Both the position numbers and the translations under genes were made by a program. Shown here one piece after another: positions 1-5,920 of a DNA stretch of 6,379 bases. This stretch comes from Rhodospirillales bacterium (GTDB lineage: Bacteria; Pseudomonadota; Alphaproteobacteria; JAREAF01): positions 1 to 6,379 of the forward strand of contig JAREAF010000178.1 in the NCBI GenBank assembly GCA_029240475.1, given 5' to 3'. The notes beneath the pieces are model-generated. The model was given only the letters and a program-made list of their open reading frames with translations. It did not search any database and had not been told where the DNA came from. Position 1 is the stretch's first letter; every line of letters begins with the position of its first letter.

Positions 1-10
1 ACTCGGCCAT
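1..10 (-). CDS. Probable start of an unidentified gene (5' end only)
   Basis: Only the first codons are visible: ATG at 10-8 followed by GCC GAG (Met-Ala-Glu). The start is chosen because a strong GGAGG lies at 21-17, six bases upstream. A second in-frame ATG at 16-14 abuts the GGAGG directly and is too close to be used well. The gene is on the same strand as the Tad operon but about 290 bases past tadC, so it is probably transcribed separately, in contrast to the 4-bp overlaps within the operon. In many Tad loci tadC is followed by tadD (a TPR lipoprotein), but nothing in three codons supports or excludes that. A gene reading in from the left on the plus strand and ending at a stop near 38-44 is not excluded. 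Confidence 0.45.
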
Positions 11-16
11 TCCCAT

Positions 17-21
17 CCTCC
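17..21 (-). promoter_or_regulatory. Ribosome binding site GGAGG deciding the left-edge gene start
   Basis: On the minus strand GGAGG reads from 21 to 17 and is followed by six bases and then ATG at 10-8. This is near-ideal Shine-Dalgarno spacing and is the main evidence that a gene starts at the left edge. Confidence 0.5.
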
Positions 22-36
22 AAACAAACCAGCGCG

Positions 37-50
37 TTGACTAATATCAA
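37..50. promoter_or_regulatory. Candidate CRP/FNR-family binding site, left copy
   Basis: The 14-mer reads TTGAC-TAAT-ATCAA and fits the symmetric pattern TTGAY-N4-RTCAA used by FNR, FixK, FnrL and related CRP/FNR-family regulators. It differs from the strict FNR box TTGAT-N4-ATCAA by one base. Its centre (43.5) is only about 34 bases upstream of the presumed ATG at 10. A site this close is more likely to overlap the promoter core or leader, and so to repress, than to sit at the activating -41.5 position. Assignment is by motif alone. Confidence 0.4.
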
Positions 51-65
51 TCAGTTAGATGCGCG

Positions 66-81
66 GGCGAAAATATTCGCC
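66..81. repeat. Perfect 6-bp inverted repeat
   Basis: GGCGAA at 66-71 and TTCGCC at 76-81 are perfect reverse complements separated by AATA. The site lies between the two FNR-like sites. On the minus strand its AT-rich centre gives TATTTT (75-70), a weak -10-like element for the left-edge gene. It could be an operator or a small hairpin, and its function is unknown. Confidence 0.4.
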
Positions 82-130
82 ACGAGTTCGCGACCGATGG
101 CAAGAGGTTGCAAATAACGCTCGTTCGCAA

Positions 131-144
131 TTGACATTTGTCAA
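131..144. promoter_or_regulatory. Candidate CRP/FNR-family binding site, right copy
   Basis: The 14-mer reads TTGAC-ATTT-GTCAA, a perfect dyad with 5-bp arms that fits TTGAY-N4-RTCAA. The symmetry extends to 128-147 with one mismatched pair. Its centre (137.5) is 94 bp from the centre of the left copy, about nine helical turns, so two bound dimers would lie on nearly the same face of the DNA. It also contains TTGACA on both strands, but no good -10 hexamer at 16-18 bases follows on either strand. I therefore prefer an operator reading to a plain -35 element. Confidence 0.45.
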
Positions 145-154
145 CTGAGAGCAC

Positions 155-177
155 GCTGTTCCAGGGGACGGAACAGC
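155..177. repeat. Perfect 8-bp inverted repeat with 7-base loop
   Basis: GCTGTTCC at 155-162 and GGAACAGC at 170-177 are perfect reverse complements around a 7-base loop. Neither side is followed by a T-run on either strand, so it is not a standard Rho-independent terminator. It could be an mRNA hairpin in the leader of the left-edge gene, or a protein-binding dyad. Confidence 0.4.
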
Positions 178-257
178 TCCGATCCGGAAAGGAAACCTAC
201 TTTCGTATTACAACGACTGCAGGGAAGTCCGGTCGCAGGCGCGGCGAAGTGCAGCGG

Positions 258-314
258 GAAAAATTCGATCGACGCCGTTCGCGTCGCGCCTGAGCGGGAT
301 CAGAACCCGCTCAG
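258..314 (-). terminator. Possible bipartite terminator of the tad operon
   Basis: Two hairpins lie at the end of tadC in the minus-strand transcript. The first has a 9-bp perfect stem (314-306 with 298-290) around a 7-base loop that contains the tadC stop codon. The second has a 6-bp stem (286-281 with 275-270) around a 5-base loop and is followed, after six unpaired bases, by five U residues (263-259). The U-run is short and not directly next to the stem, so termination may be weak or the hairpins may mainly protect the mRNA 3' end. The long gap to the next gene supports a transcript end here. Confidence 0.35.
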
Positions 315-1274
315 CGCGTCGATGGTGCGCAAGATGGCCGGGCCCAGCAGCACGACGAACAGCGGCGGCAGGATGAAAATGATCATCGGCACCGTCAGCA
401 TGGCCGGGAGGCGGGCGGCCTTTTCCTCGGCCTTCAGCATCCGCTCTTCGCGGAACTCGGCGGACAGCACGCGCAGCGCCTGCGCGATGGGCGTGCCGTA
501 TTTGTCGGCCTGCAGCAGGTTGTTGACCATGCCCCGGATCCCGGGAATGTTCGTGCGCAGGTCGAGATTGCGCAGGGCCTGGCGGCGGTCTGGAAGGAAG
601 CCCAGCTCAAGGGCGGCCAATGCCAACTCGTCGGCCAGCGACGCGCAGGCTTCTCCGAATTCCTCCGAGACGCGCTTCAGGGTGGCGTCCAGGCTCAGGC
701 CGGCCTCCGCGCAAATCACCATCAGATCGAGGGCATCGGGCAAGGCCTTGCGCATCGCGTGCCGGCGCTTGTCGGTCGTGTTCTTCAAATAGATATCCGG
801 CAGCATGTAGCCCAAGCCGAGCGCGCCCACGCAGGACAGCGCGCGCACCGGGCCGCTCAGGCTGTACAGCCCGAAACCGTAGAAAAGCACGACCGCGCCC
901 AGCCCCAGCGCGATGGGCAGCACGATCTTGGCGAACTGATAGGCGACGATCGCGTCCTTGTTCCGGAAGCCGGCCTGCGCCAGGGTGCGGGCGAGGCGGT
1001 CCGCCTGCTGCGTGCGGCGCACGCTGATACGGCCGACCACCTGCTTCATGAACCCGATCGAGACCTGGCGCGAGCTGGTGCGCTTGCGCACCCCGGCCAG
1101 CCCGGCTCTCAGCTGCTCGCGGCTGGCGGCGAGCTCGCGAGCGCGGCGCGCGCCCGGATTGTGGTCCACCAGCCCGTACCAGGCGCCGACGGTGGCCATC
1201 AGCGCCGAAATCCCGGCCATGCCGATGATCAGGTCGTCGCTGCCCAGCCCGGGAAAGAGGTCGGCGATGTTCAT
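300..1274 (-). CDS. tadC: TadC, Tad pilus inner-membrane platform protein
   Basis: TadC is a GspF/PilC-like (T2SF-domain) membrane protein that pairs with TadB to form the platform on which the CpaF motor acts during Flp pilus assembly. The 324-residue product has hydrophobic segments at about 14-34, 114-136, 142-162 and 290-318. The cytoplasmic T2SF region spans about 175-290 and carries family-typical stretches: DLMVICAEAGLS (about 183-194), FLPDRRQAL (226-234), a KYGTPIAQALRVLSAEFR block (258-275) and KAEEKAARLPA (281-291). Length is normal for the family. The ATG at 1274-1272 overlaps the tadB stop by 4 bp (ATGA). No clear Shine-Dalgarno precedes it (only GAG three bases upstream), so translation probably depends on coupling to tadB. 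It is the last clear gene of the operon. Identification is by family sequence pattern and context. Confidence 0.97.
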   Translation of the reverse strand: MNIADLFPGLGSDDLIIGMAGISALMATVGAWYGLVDHNPGARRARELAASREQLRAGLAGVRKRTSSRQVSIGFMKQVVGRISVRRTQQADRLARTLAQAGFRNKDAIVAYQFAKIVLPIALGLGAVVLFYGFGLYSLSGPVRALSCVGALGLGYMLPDIYLKNTTDKRRHAMRKALPDALDLMVICAEAGLSLDATLKRVSEEFGEACASLADELALAALELGFLPDRRQALRNLDLRTNIPGIRGMVNNLLQADKYGTPIAQALRVLSAEFREERMLKAEEKAARLPAMLTVPMIIFILPPLFVVLLGPAILRTIDALSGF

Positions 1275-2275
1275 ATCTCGAACCGCACCATTTTGGCCAT
1301 CACGCCGGCGCCGATCATGAAGCTGAGCAGGCCGAAGCCGACCATGACCAGGCCTCGATCGTCGGTGAAGAGCTGGATGGCGTAATCGTAGTTCACGGCA
1401 AGGATCAGGCCCTCCATCAGGAAGGGCAGTGAGCCGATGATGTAGGCGCTCGCCTTAGCCTCGGAGGAGAAGGCCTTGATCTTCAGCTTCATCTGTCGGC
1501 GGCGGCGGAGCACGTCGCTGAGATTCCCGAGCGTCTCGGCCAAGTTGCCGCCCGTCTCCTGCTGGATGCCGAGCGCGATGGTGAAGAAGCGGAACTCCGG
1601 TATGCCGAGCCGCTTGGCGCAGGCCTCGAGCGAGTCGGGCAGGCTCTTGCCGAACTTGATGTTGTCGCTGATGCGGCCGAACTCGACCGCCACGGGCCCG
1701 CCGAGCTCGGTTGAGACGGTCTTGATGGATTCGGTGACCGGCAGTCCCGACTTCAGGCCGCGGACGATGAGGTCGATCCCCTCGGGGAAGGATTCCAGGA
1801 ACTTCTTGATGCGGCGCTTGGAGAGGAAGACCACGAACCCATGCGGCACGGCGAGGGCTGCGCAAAAGCCCTTGAGCAAGACGGCGATGGTCGGCAGAAC
1901 CGGATTGAGCAGCCCGACCAGTATGAAGACGAGCCCGACCAGCGCCGAACCCATCAGGTAGACGCCCAGGCTGATGTTGTATCCGGTGCGCTCCAGCCTG
2001 GCGCGCAGGTTCTCCGGATTCGGCAGCACCCGCTTGATGAAGGAGTCGAGCGCGCCGATGCCGCTGTCCTTCGTGCTCCGCTTGAGGGACAGGGCGGATT
2101 TGGAGGATGCGCCGTCGAAGCCCGGCGCCTGCTGCACCCGGCTGATGCGGCGGGCCCGGATCGCGGCGCGGCGGGACTGGTGGGCCGCGAAGTAGATCAG
2201 GAAGAAGAACGCGGGGACAGACAGGCTGATCAGCAGCAGTCCAGGTCCGGTCGCTACGAACTCGGCCAGGGTCAT
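1271..2275 (-). CDS. tadB: TadB, Tad pilus inner-membrane platform protein
   Basis: TadB is the partner of TadC in the inner-membrane platform and is related to GspF/PilC of type II secretion and type IV pili. The 334-residue product has an N-terminal hydrophobic segment (about 12-30), a basic cytoplasmic stretch (35-66), a pair of hydrophobic segments (about 103-123 and 126-150), the T2SF domain (about 160-270), and two C-terminal hydrophobic segments (about 275-295 and 307-328). Family-typical residues include the FPEGIDLIVRGLKSGLP block (163-179) and the QQETGGNLAETLGNLS block (238-253), followed by four arginines at 257-260. The ATG at 2275-2273 overlaps the cpaF stop by 4 bp (ATGA), with GAGG at 2286-2283 seven bases upstream. 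Length and architecture are normal. Confidence 0.97.
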   Translation of the reverse strand: MTLAEFVATGPGLLLISLSVPAFFFLIYFAAHQSRRAAIRARRISRVQQAPGFDGASSKSALSLKRSTKDSGIGALDSFIKRVLPNPENLRARLERTGYNISLGVYLMGSALVGLVFILVGLLNPVLPTIAVLLKGFCAALAVPHGFVVFLSKRRIKKFLESFPEGIDLIVRGLKSGLPVTESIKTVSTELGGPVAVEFGRISDNIKFGKSLPDSLEACAKRLGIPEFRFFTIALGIQQETGGNLAETLGNLSDVLRRRRQMKLKIKAFSSEAKASAYIIGSLPFLMEGLILAVNYDYAIQLFTDDRGLVMVGFGLLSFMIGAGVMAKMVRFEI

Positions 2276-3924
2276 ACCATCGCCTCGAGCAGGGGTCGAT
2301 CAAGGCCGAAATAAGCCGCCTTCGGCGTGAAGTGCGGCCTCAGGCCCGAGCAGCGGAAGTTGCCGCGCAGCTTGCCGTCGGCATCCTCGCCCTCGAATTC
2401 ATAGACGAAGAGGTCCTGGGTGGTGATGACGTCGCCTTCCATGCCGACGACCTCCATCACATGGGTGACGCGGCGCATGCCGTCGCGCATGCGGCTCACC
2501 TGCACGATGATGTCGAGCGCGGCGGCGATCTGCGTGCGCACCGCCTTGGAGGGCAGGTTGATGCCGGCCATGCCGACCATGTTCTCGAGGCGGGTCAGCG
2601 CCTCGCGCGGCTTGTTGGCGTGAATCGTGGAGAGCGAGCCCTCGTGGCCGGTGTTCATCGCCTGCAGCATGTCCACCGCTTCCGATCCGCGCACCTCGCC
2701 CATGATGATGCGGTCGGGGCGCATGCGCAGCGAGTTCTTGACCAGGTCGCGCATGGTGATCTCGCCCGAGCCTTCCAAGCTCGGCGGACGCGTCTCCAGG
2801 CGCACCACATGCGGCTGCTGCAGCTGCAGCTCCGCCGCGTCCTCGATCGTCACGATCCGGTCGCCGGGGTCGATCATCTGCGACATGGCGTTCAGCAGGG
2901 TCGTCTTGCCCGAGCCCGTGCCGCCGGAGATCAGGATGTTGAGACGCGAGCGGGCGGCGATCTTCAGGACGGTCGCCATGTGCGGCGAGATGTTGCCCTG
3001 GCGCGCCATGATGTCGAGCGTGATGTTCTTCTTGGAGAATTTGCGGATCGAGATCGACGGGCCGTCGATCGCCAGCGGCGGCACGATGATGTTGACGCGG
3101 CTGCCGTCCAGAAGGCGCGCGTCGCAAAGCGGCTGCGATTCGTCGATGCGCCGGCCGACCTGGCTGACGATGCGGTTGGCGATGTTCATGACGTGCGCGT
3201 CGTTGCGGAAGCGCACGTCGGTCAGCACCAGCTTGCCCTTGCGCTCGACATAGACCTTGTTGGCGCCGTTGACCATGATGTCGGTCACGGTCTCGTCGGC
3301 GAGCAGGGGCTCGAGCGGGCCAAGCCCGAGCATGTCGTTGAGCAACAGCTCGACCAGCCCCTGCTGCTCCTTCAGATTCAGGCGCAGCTTCAGCTCAGCC
3401 AGGATTTCCGCGACCAGCTCGGCCAGCTGATGGGACAGATCCTCCCGGGAGAGCTGGGCGGCGGCCGCCATGTCCATCCGATCGAGGATGATCGGCTGGA
3501 TCTTGGACTTGGCCTCCTCGATGCTCTCGCGGCTGGCGGAAGACAGCATCTCGCCCGGCTTTGACCCGGGGTTATGCGTGCCCAGAGCCGCGGACAGCTG
3601 GTCACGAACGGCCGGAGCGCCGATCGGCCGTTCCGGCATCTGGACGGTGCCGACGAGCTCGGCGATCAGCTGCCGCCGGTCGGGCATGGACAGCTCCCAG
3701 CCATGCCGCTCGGCTTCGGCATTCACCAGCTCGCCGATCTTCATATAGAGCTGCGGACGCGAGAGCGGCGCGCCCTTGTTCTTGGTGGCGTCCTCAACCA
3801 GCGACTTCAGCTGTTCGGTCAGCTGCGACACGTCGGGCTGCCGGTCGCGCCCGTTCCCGGTCGGCCGTTGCAGGCGGACGATGCGATCCTCCGCCGGTCG
3901 GTTGAGGCTCTCGGGCATGCTCAC
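2272..3924 (-). CDS. cpaF: CpaF/TadA, Tad pilus assembly motor ATPase
   Basis: CpaF is the VirB11/GspE-superfamily hexameric ATPase that powers Flp pilus assembly at the cytoplasmic face of the TadB-TadC platform. The catalytic elements are intact: Walker A GGTGSGKTT (334-342, K340), Asp box TIEDAAEL (359-366), Walker B IIMGEVRG (406-413, E410) and His box GHEGSLSTIHAN (426-437). The segment DIMVNGANKVYVERKGK (215-231) belongs to the usual N-terminal domain. At 550 residues it has a long N-terminal part. Residues 52-96 resemble residues 156-200 without gaps, which suggests a duplicated helical module. The GTG start at 3924-3922 gives the same 4-bp overlap (GTGA) as the neighbouring junctions. 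An in-frame ATG at 3918-3916, two codons later, is an alternative. The only leader signal is a weak purine run, GAAGAAG at 3936-3930, within the cpaE lysine tail. Confidence 0.98.
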   Translation of the reverse strand: MSMPESLNRPAEDRIVRLQRPTGNGRDRQPDVSQLTEQLKSLVEDATKNKGAPLSRPQLYMKIGELVNAEAERHGWELSMPDRRQLIAELVGTVQMPERPIGAPAVRDQLSAALGTHNPGSKPGEMLSSASRESIEEAKSKIQPIILDRMDMAAAAQLSREDLSHQLAELVAEILAELKLRLNLKEQQGLVELLLNDMLGLGPLEPLLADETVTDIMVNGANKVYVERKGKLVLTDVRFRNDAHVMNIANRIVSQVGRRIDESQPLCDARLLDGSRVNIIVPPLAIDGPSISIRKFSKKNITLDIMARQGNISPHMATVLKIAARSRLNILISGGTGSGKTTLLNAMSQMIDPGDRIVTIEDAAELQLQQPHVVRLETRPPSLEGSGEITMRDLVKNSLRMRPDRIIMGEVRGSEAVDMLQAMNTGHEGSLSTIHANKPREALTRLENMVGMAGINLPSKAVRTQIAAALDIIVQVSRMRDGMRRVTHVMEVVGMEGDVITTQDLFVYEFEGEDADGKLRGNFRCSGLRPHFTPKAAYFGLDRPLLEAMV

Positions 3925-5177
3925 TTTTTCTTCTTCAGCAGGTTGAGGAAGGGCAGGGCGGGTTTCTGCTGCGCCGGCTTCGGCTGATCGGCGCCCTCCA
4001 GCCTGCGCACGAGCTGTCGCAGCCCGGCGACGAACTTGCTGGTCTTGGCAACCACCGGCAGCGGCTTGCCCCGGTTCACCGACACCGCTAGAGCCTTGGA
4101 GTCCTCCGGCAGCACGAGGTCGACCTTGCGCCCGAGCGCCTTCTCGAACTCCGTCTTGCTGAGGCCGTTCTCGGTGCGGCCCGCCCGGTTCGCCGCCACG
4201 ATCAGCTTGGCCTGGGGCGCTGCGCGCTCCAGCATCGCGATCAGCCGGATGCAGTCGCGAAGGCCCGCCAGCGTCACGTCCGTGACCACCACGATCTGGC
4301 TGGTCATCTGCAGCAGGCGCGTCCGGCCGATGCTGCCGGTGCGCGGCAGGTCGACGAACACGAACTGACTGGAGCGGTTGATCTCGCCCAGCAGCAGGTC
4401 GAGCGCGGAGGGATCGAAACGGACCTCTCCGTCAACGGCCTCTTCGGCGGCGAGGACGGTGAGCCGGTCGCTCAGCTTGGCCGCGGCGCTGCTGAGGAAG
4501 AGGCTGTCGATGCGGCTCGGATTCTCGAGCGCCTCGCGCAGGCCGCGTGTCGGCTCGATGTCGAGCGCGAGAGCCACCGTGCCGAACTGGAGATCGAGAT
4601 CGAGGAGCGTGGTCTGCCGCTTCTGCTCCTGCGCAGCGATCCAGGCGCAGTTGGCCGCGATGGTCGAGGCGCCCACGCCGCCGCGCGTGCCGATCACGGC
4701 GATGACGTTGGCGGGCGTCTTCTCGGTCGCCGCGGGCTCGGCTGGCTGCGGCGTGTTGCGCTCGCGCGAGATGGCGTCGGTGAGCGCCTTATCCGAGACC
4801 GGCTTCACCAGGTAGTCGCTGACGCCGCCGTCGATGAGCTCGCGATAGAGGCCGATATCGTTCACCGCGCCGATCGCGATCACCTTCGTGTTCTCGGCGA
4901 AGGCGGCGGTGATGGTCAGCATGGTCGAGAGCGGCTTGCCGGTATCGCTCACATCGACGATCAGGATCTCCGGCATCGGGGCTTCGGAGAGGTACTCCAT
5001 CGCCTCGCGGCTGCCGCCCTCGGAGACCGACGCGTCCTTGCCCAGCGCTTGGCAGGCCTGCTCGACCACGCGCCGGGTTTCCTCGTCGGCAATGAAGGCC
5101 GCGCAATCCACCGCCCGGAAGGCCTGCCCGGCTTCATCCGAGCCGGACAGATTCATCAAACGCGCTGCAGAACTCAT
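3921..5177 (-). CDS. cpaE: CpaE/TadZ, pilus localisation protein with receiver-like and MinD-like domains
   Basis: CpaE/TadZ proteins are ParA/MinD-superfamily proteins that mark the assembly site of the Tad pilus, often a cell pole, and recruit the other components. Residues about 25-140 form a receiver-like domain: acidic cluster DEE (31-33), possible phosphoacceptor-equivalent D75 in ILIVDVSD, and DYLVKP (121-126) with the conserved Lys-Pro. A Pro/Ala/Glu-rich linker (141-155) leads to the ATPase-like domain (158-395). Its P-loop reads TRGGVGAST (164-172), with Arg165 where MinD has the signature Lys and Ala170 in place of the catalytic P-loop Lys. LLDLDLQFG (191-199) and FVFVDLP (272-278) match the following motifs. 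Loss of the P-loop lysine is, to my knowledge, common in alphaproteobacterial CpaE; nucleotide hydrolysis is doubtful. The protein ends in four lysines. The start is supported by AGGAGG at 5189-5184 and a 4-bp ATGA overlap with cpaD. Confidence 0.95.
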   Translation of the reverse strand: MSSAARLMNLSGSDEAGQAFRAVDCAAFIADEETRRVVEQACQALGKDASVSEGGSREAMEYLSEAPMPEILIVDVSDTGKPLSTMLTITAAFAENTKVIAIGAVNDIGLYRELIDGGVSDYLVKPVSDKALTDAISRERNTPQPAEPAATEKTPANVIAVIGTRGGVGASTIAANCAWIAAQEQKRQTTLLDLDLQFGTVALALDIEPTRGLREALENPSRIDSLFLSSAAAKLSDRLTVLAAEEAVDGEVRFDPSALDLLLGEINRSSQFVFVDLPRTGSIGRTRLLQMTSQIVVVTDVTLAGLRDCIRLIAMLERAAPQAKLIVAANRAGRTENGLSKTEFEKALGRKVDLVLPEDSKALAVSVNRGKPLPVVAKTSKFVAGLRQLVRRLEGADQPKPAQQKPALPFLNLLKKKK

Positions 5178-5902
5178 TGGGTGCCTCCTGCGCTCCCTGA
5201 ACCGACCGCCAGCGGGATCACCGAGAGAGTGGAGGAGGATTCGCCTTCCCCGTCGCCCTCGGAGCCCGTGCGGTATTTTTGGATGGCCAGCGCGGACCGC
5301 TCGGCATCGGCGGGGGCCAGCGGGCGCCCGCGCACGAGGTCGTTCGGGTCGGCGACCATCAGCCCCAGATTGATCTCGTTCGCGCAGCCGATATTGAGAT
5401 TGGGCCGGCCGAATCGGTCATACTCGGAGACCGGCTCGTTGTAGCCGGGGCAGTCCGGATTGACGGCGGTCGCACGGGAGGCGATCAGGCGGATCTGGTC
5501 CGGCCCCATCACGCCCGGCGCGGCCGGCGGCGCCATCGACACCGAGAGTCCCCGCTCCTCCAGGACGTCGCGGAGGGCATTCAGGCGCTGGACGATGCGA
5601 TCGGTGTCGGCGGCTCCGGCCGAGGGCGCTTCGAGCGTCACCCGCCCGCCGGACCCCACATCCTGCGCGGCGAGAAAGCCGGTGATCGCCCCTGCCTCGG
5701 CCTGGCTGAGCCGGGTTGCGCCCGGCGCGAAATTGACCGCATGCACGACCGGGGCATCACGCACCTCGAGGCGAGGCGGCGGCTCCATCTGCCGCCACTC
5801 GGCATAGCCGACCAGGCCCGGATCGGTGTTCGAGCAGCCCGCCACGAGCGCGATCGCAGCGACGCCTGCGGAGCGGCGGAGAAGTTGGACGGCGCGGTTC
5901 AT
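5174..5902 (-). CDS. cpaD: CpaD, Tad pilus outer-membrane lipoprotein
   Basis: CpaD is a lipoprotein of the Tad system associated with the outer-membrane secretin CpaC. The 242-residue product begins with a lipoprotein signal peptide: basic residues (R3, R9, R10), a hydrophobic core (12-21) and lipobox VAGC, with C23 as the predicted lipidated residue. Residue 24 is Ser, not Asp, consistent with outer-membrane sorting. Residues about 52-125 look like the periplasmic beta-alpha domain of the family. The family-typical block FGRPNLNIGCANEINLGLM (164-182) is followed by VADPNDLV (183-190) and the KYRTG segment (209-213). C151 and C173 could form a disulphide. The tail (214-242) is Gly/Ser/Glu-rich and probably disordered. 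The start is supported by GAAGGAG at 5917-5911, eight bases upstream. The gene begins 18 nt after cpaC and overlaps cpaE by 4 bp. Confidence 0.93.
   Translation of the reverse strand: MNRAVQLLRRSAGVAAIALVAGCSNTDPGLVGYAEWRQMEPPPRLEVRDAPVVHAVNFAPGATRLSQAEAGAITGFLAAQDVGSGGRVTLEAPSAGAADTDRIVQRLNALRDVLEERGLSVSMAPPAAPGVMGPDQIRLIASRATAVNPDCPGYNEPVSEYDRFGRPNLNIGCANEINLGLMVADPNDLVRGRPLAPADAERSALAIQKYRTGSEGDGEGESSSTLSVIPLAVGSGSAGGTQ
5184..5189 (-). promoter_or_regulatory. Strong ribosome binding site for cpaE
   Basis: AGGAGG reads from 5189 to 5184 on the minus strand, six bases before the cpaE ATG (5177-5175), inside the end of cpaD. It is the strongest Shine-Dalgarno of the four overlapping junctions and fixes the cpaE start. 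Confidence 0.8.
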
Positions 5903-5910
5903 CGCTATGG

Positions 5911-5917
5911 CTCCTTC
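5911..5917 (-). promoter_or_regulatory. Ribosome binding site for cpaD
   Basis: GAAGGAG reads from 5917 to 5911 on the minus strand, eight bases before the cpaD ATG (5902-5900), in the 18-nt gap between cpaC and cpaD. It supports this start and independent initiation of cpaD on the shared transcript. Confidence 0.75.
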
Positions 5918-5920
5918 TGC

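Noticed and set aside
98..112. Sigma-54-like promoter TGGC...TTGCA on the plus strand.
   Set aside because: The spacing between the GG and GC elements is one base shorter than the invariant sigma-54 spacing, and no plus-strand gene follows.
51..137. 28-codon minus-strand open frame from ATG at 137-135 to TGA at 53-51, with a fairly protein-like composition.
   Set aside because: There is no Shine-Dalgarno upstream; its start overlaps the 131-144 dyad, and a stop lies two codons before it. It is too short to support without conservation data.
131..144. TTGACA on both strands as a plain sigma-70 -35 element.
   Set aside because: No acceptable -10 hexamer lies 16-18 bases downstream on either strand, and the full dyad is better explained as a CRP/FNR-family operator.
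59..148. 29-codon plus-strand open frame from ATG at 59 to TGA at 146-148.
   Set aside because: There is no ribosome binding site and no recognisable feature; it fits chance expectation in an intergenic region.
2332..3564. 410-residue open frame on the plus strand, antisense to cpaF.
   Set aside because: It lies wholly over the well-supported cpaF, and its translation is low-complexity, rich in His, Asp, Gln, Ala and Arg, as expected from a G+C-rich codon bias read in antisense. It has no domain features.
3921..3936. Possible -1 frameshift at the A-rich lysine codons that would fuse CpaE to CpaF, whose GTG lies in the -1 frame.
   Set aside because: The run reads G AAA AAG, not the slippery A AAA AAG, and ordinary coupled reinitiation at GTGA explains the arrangement.
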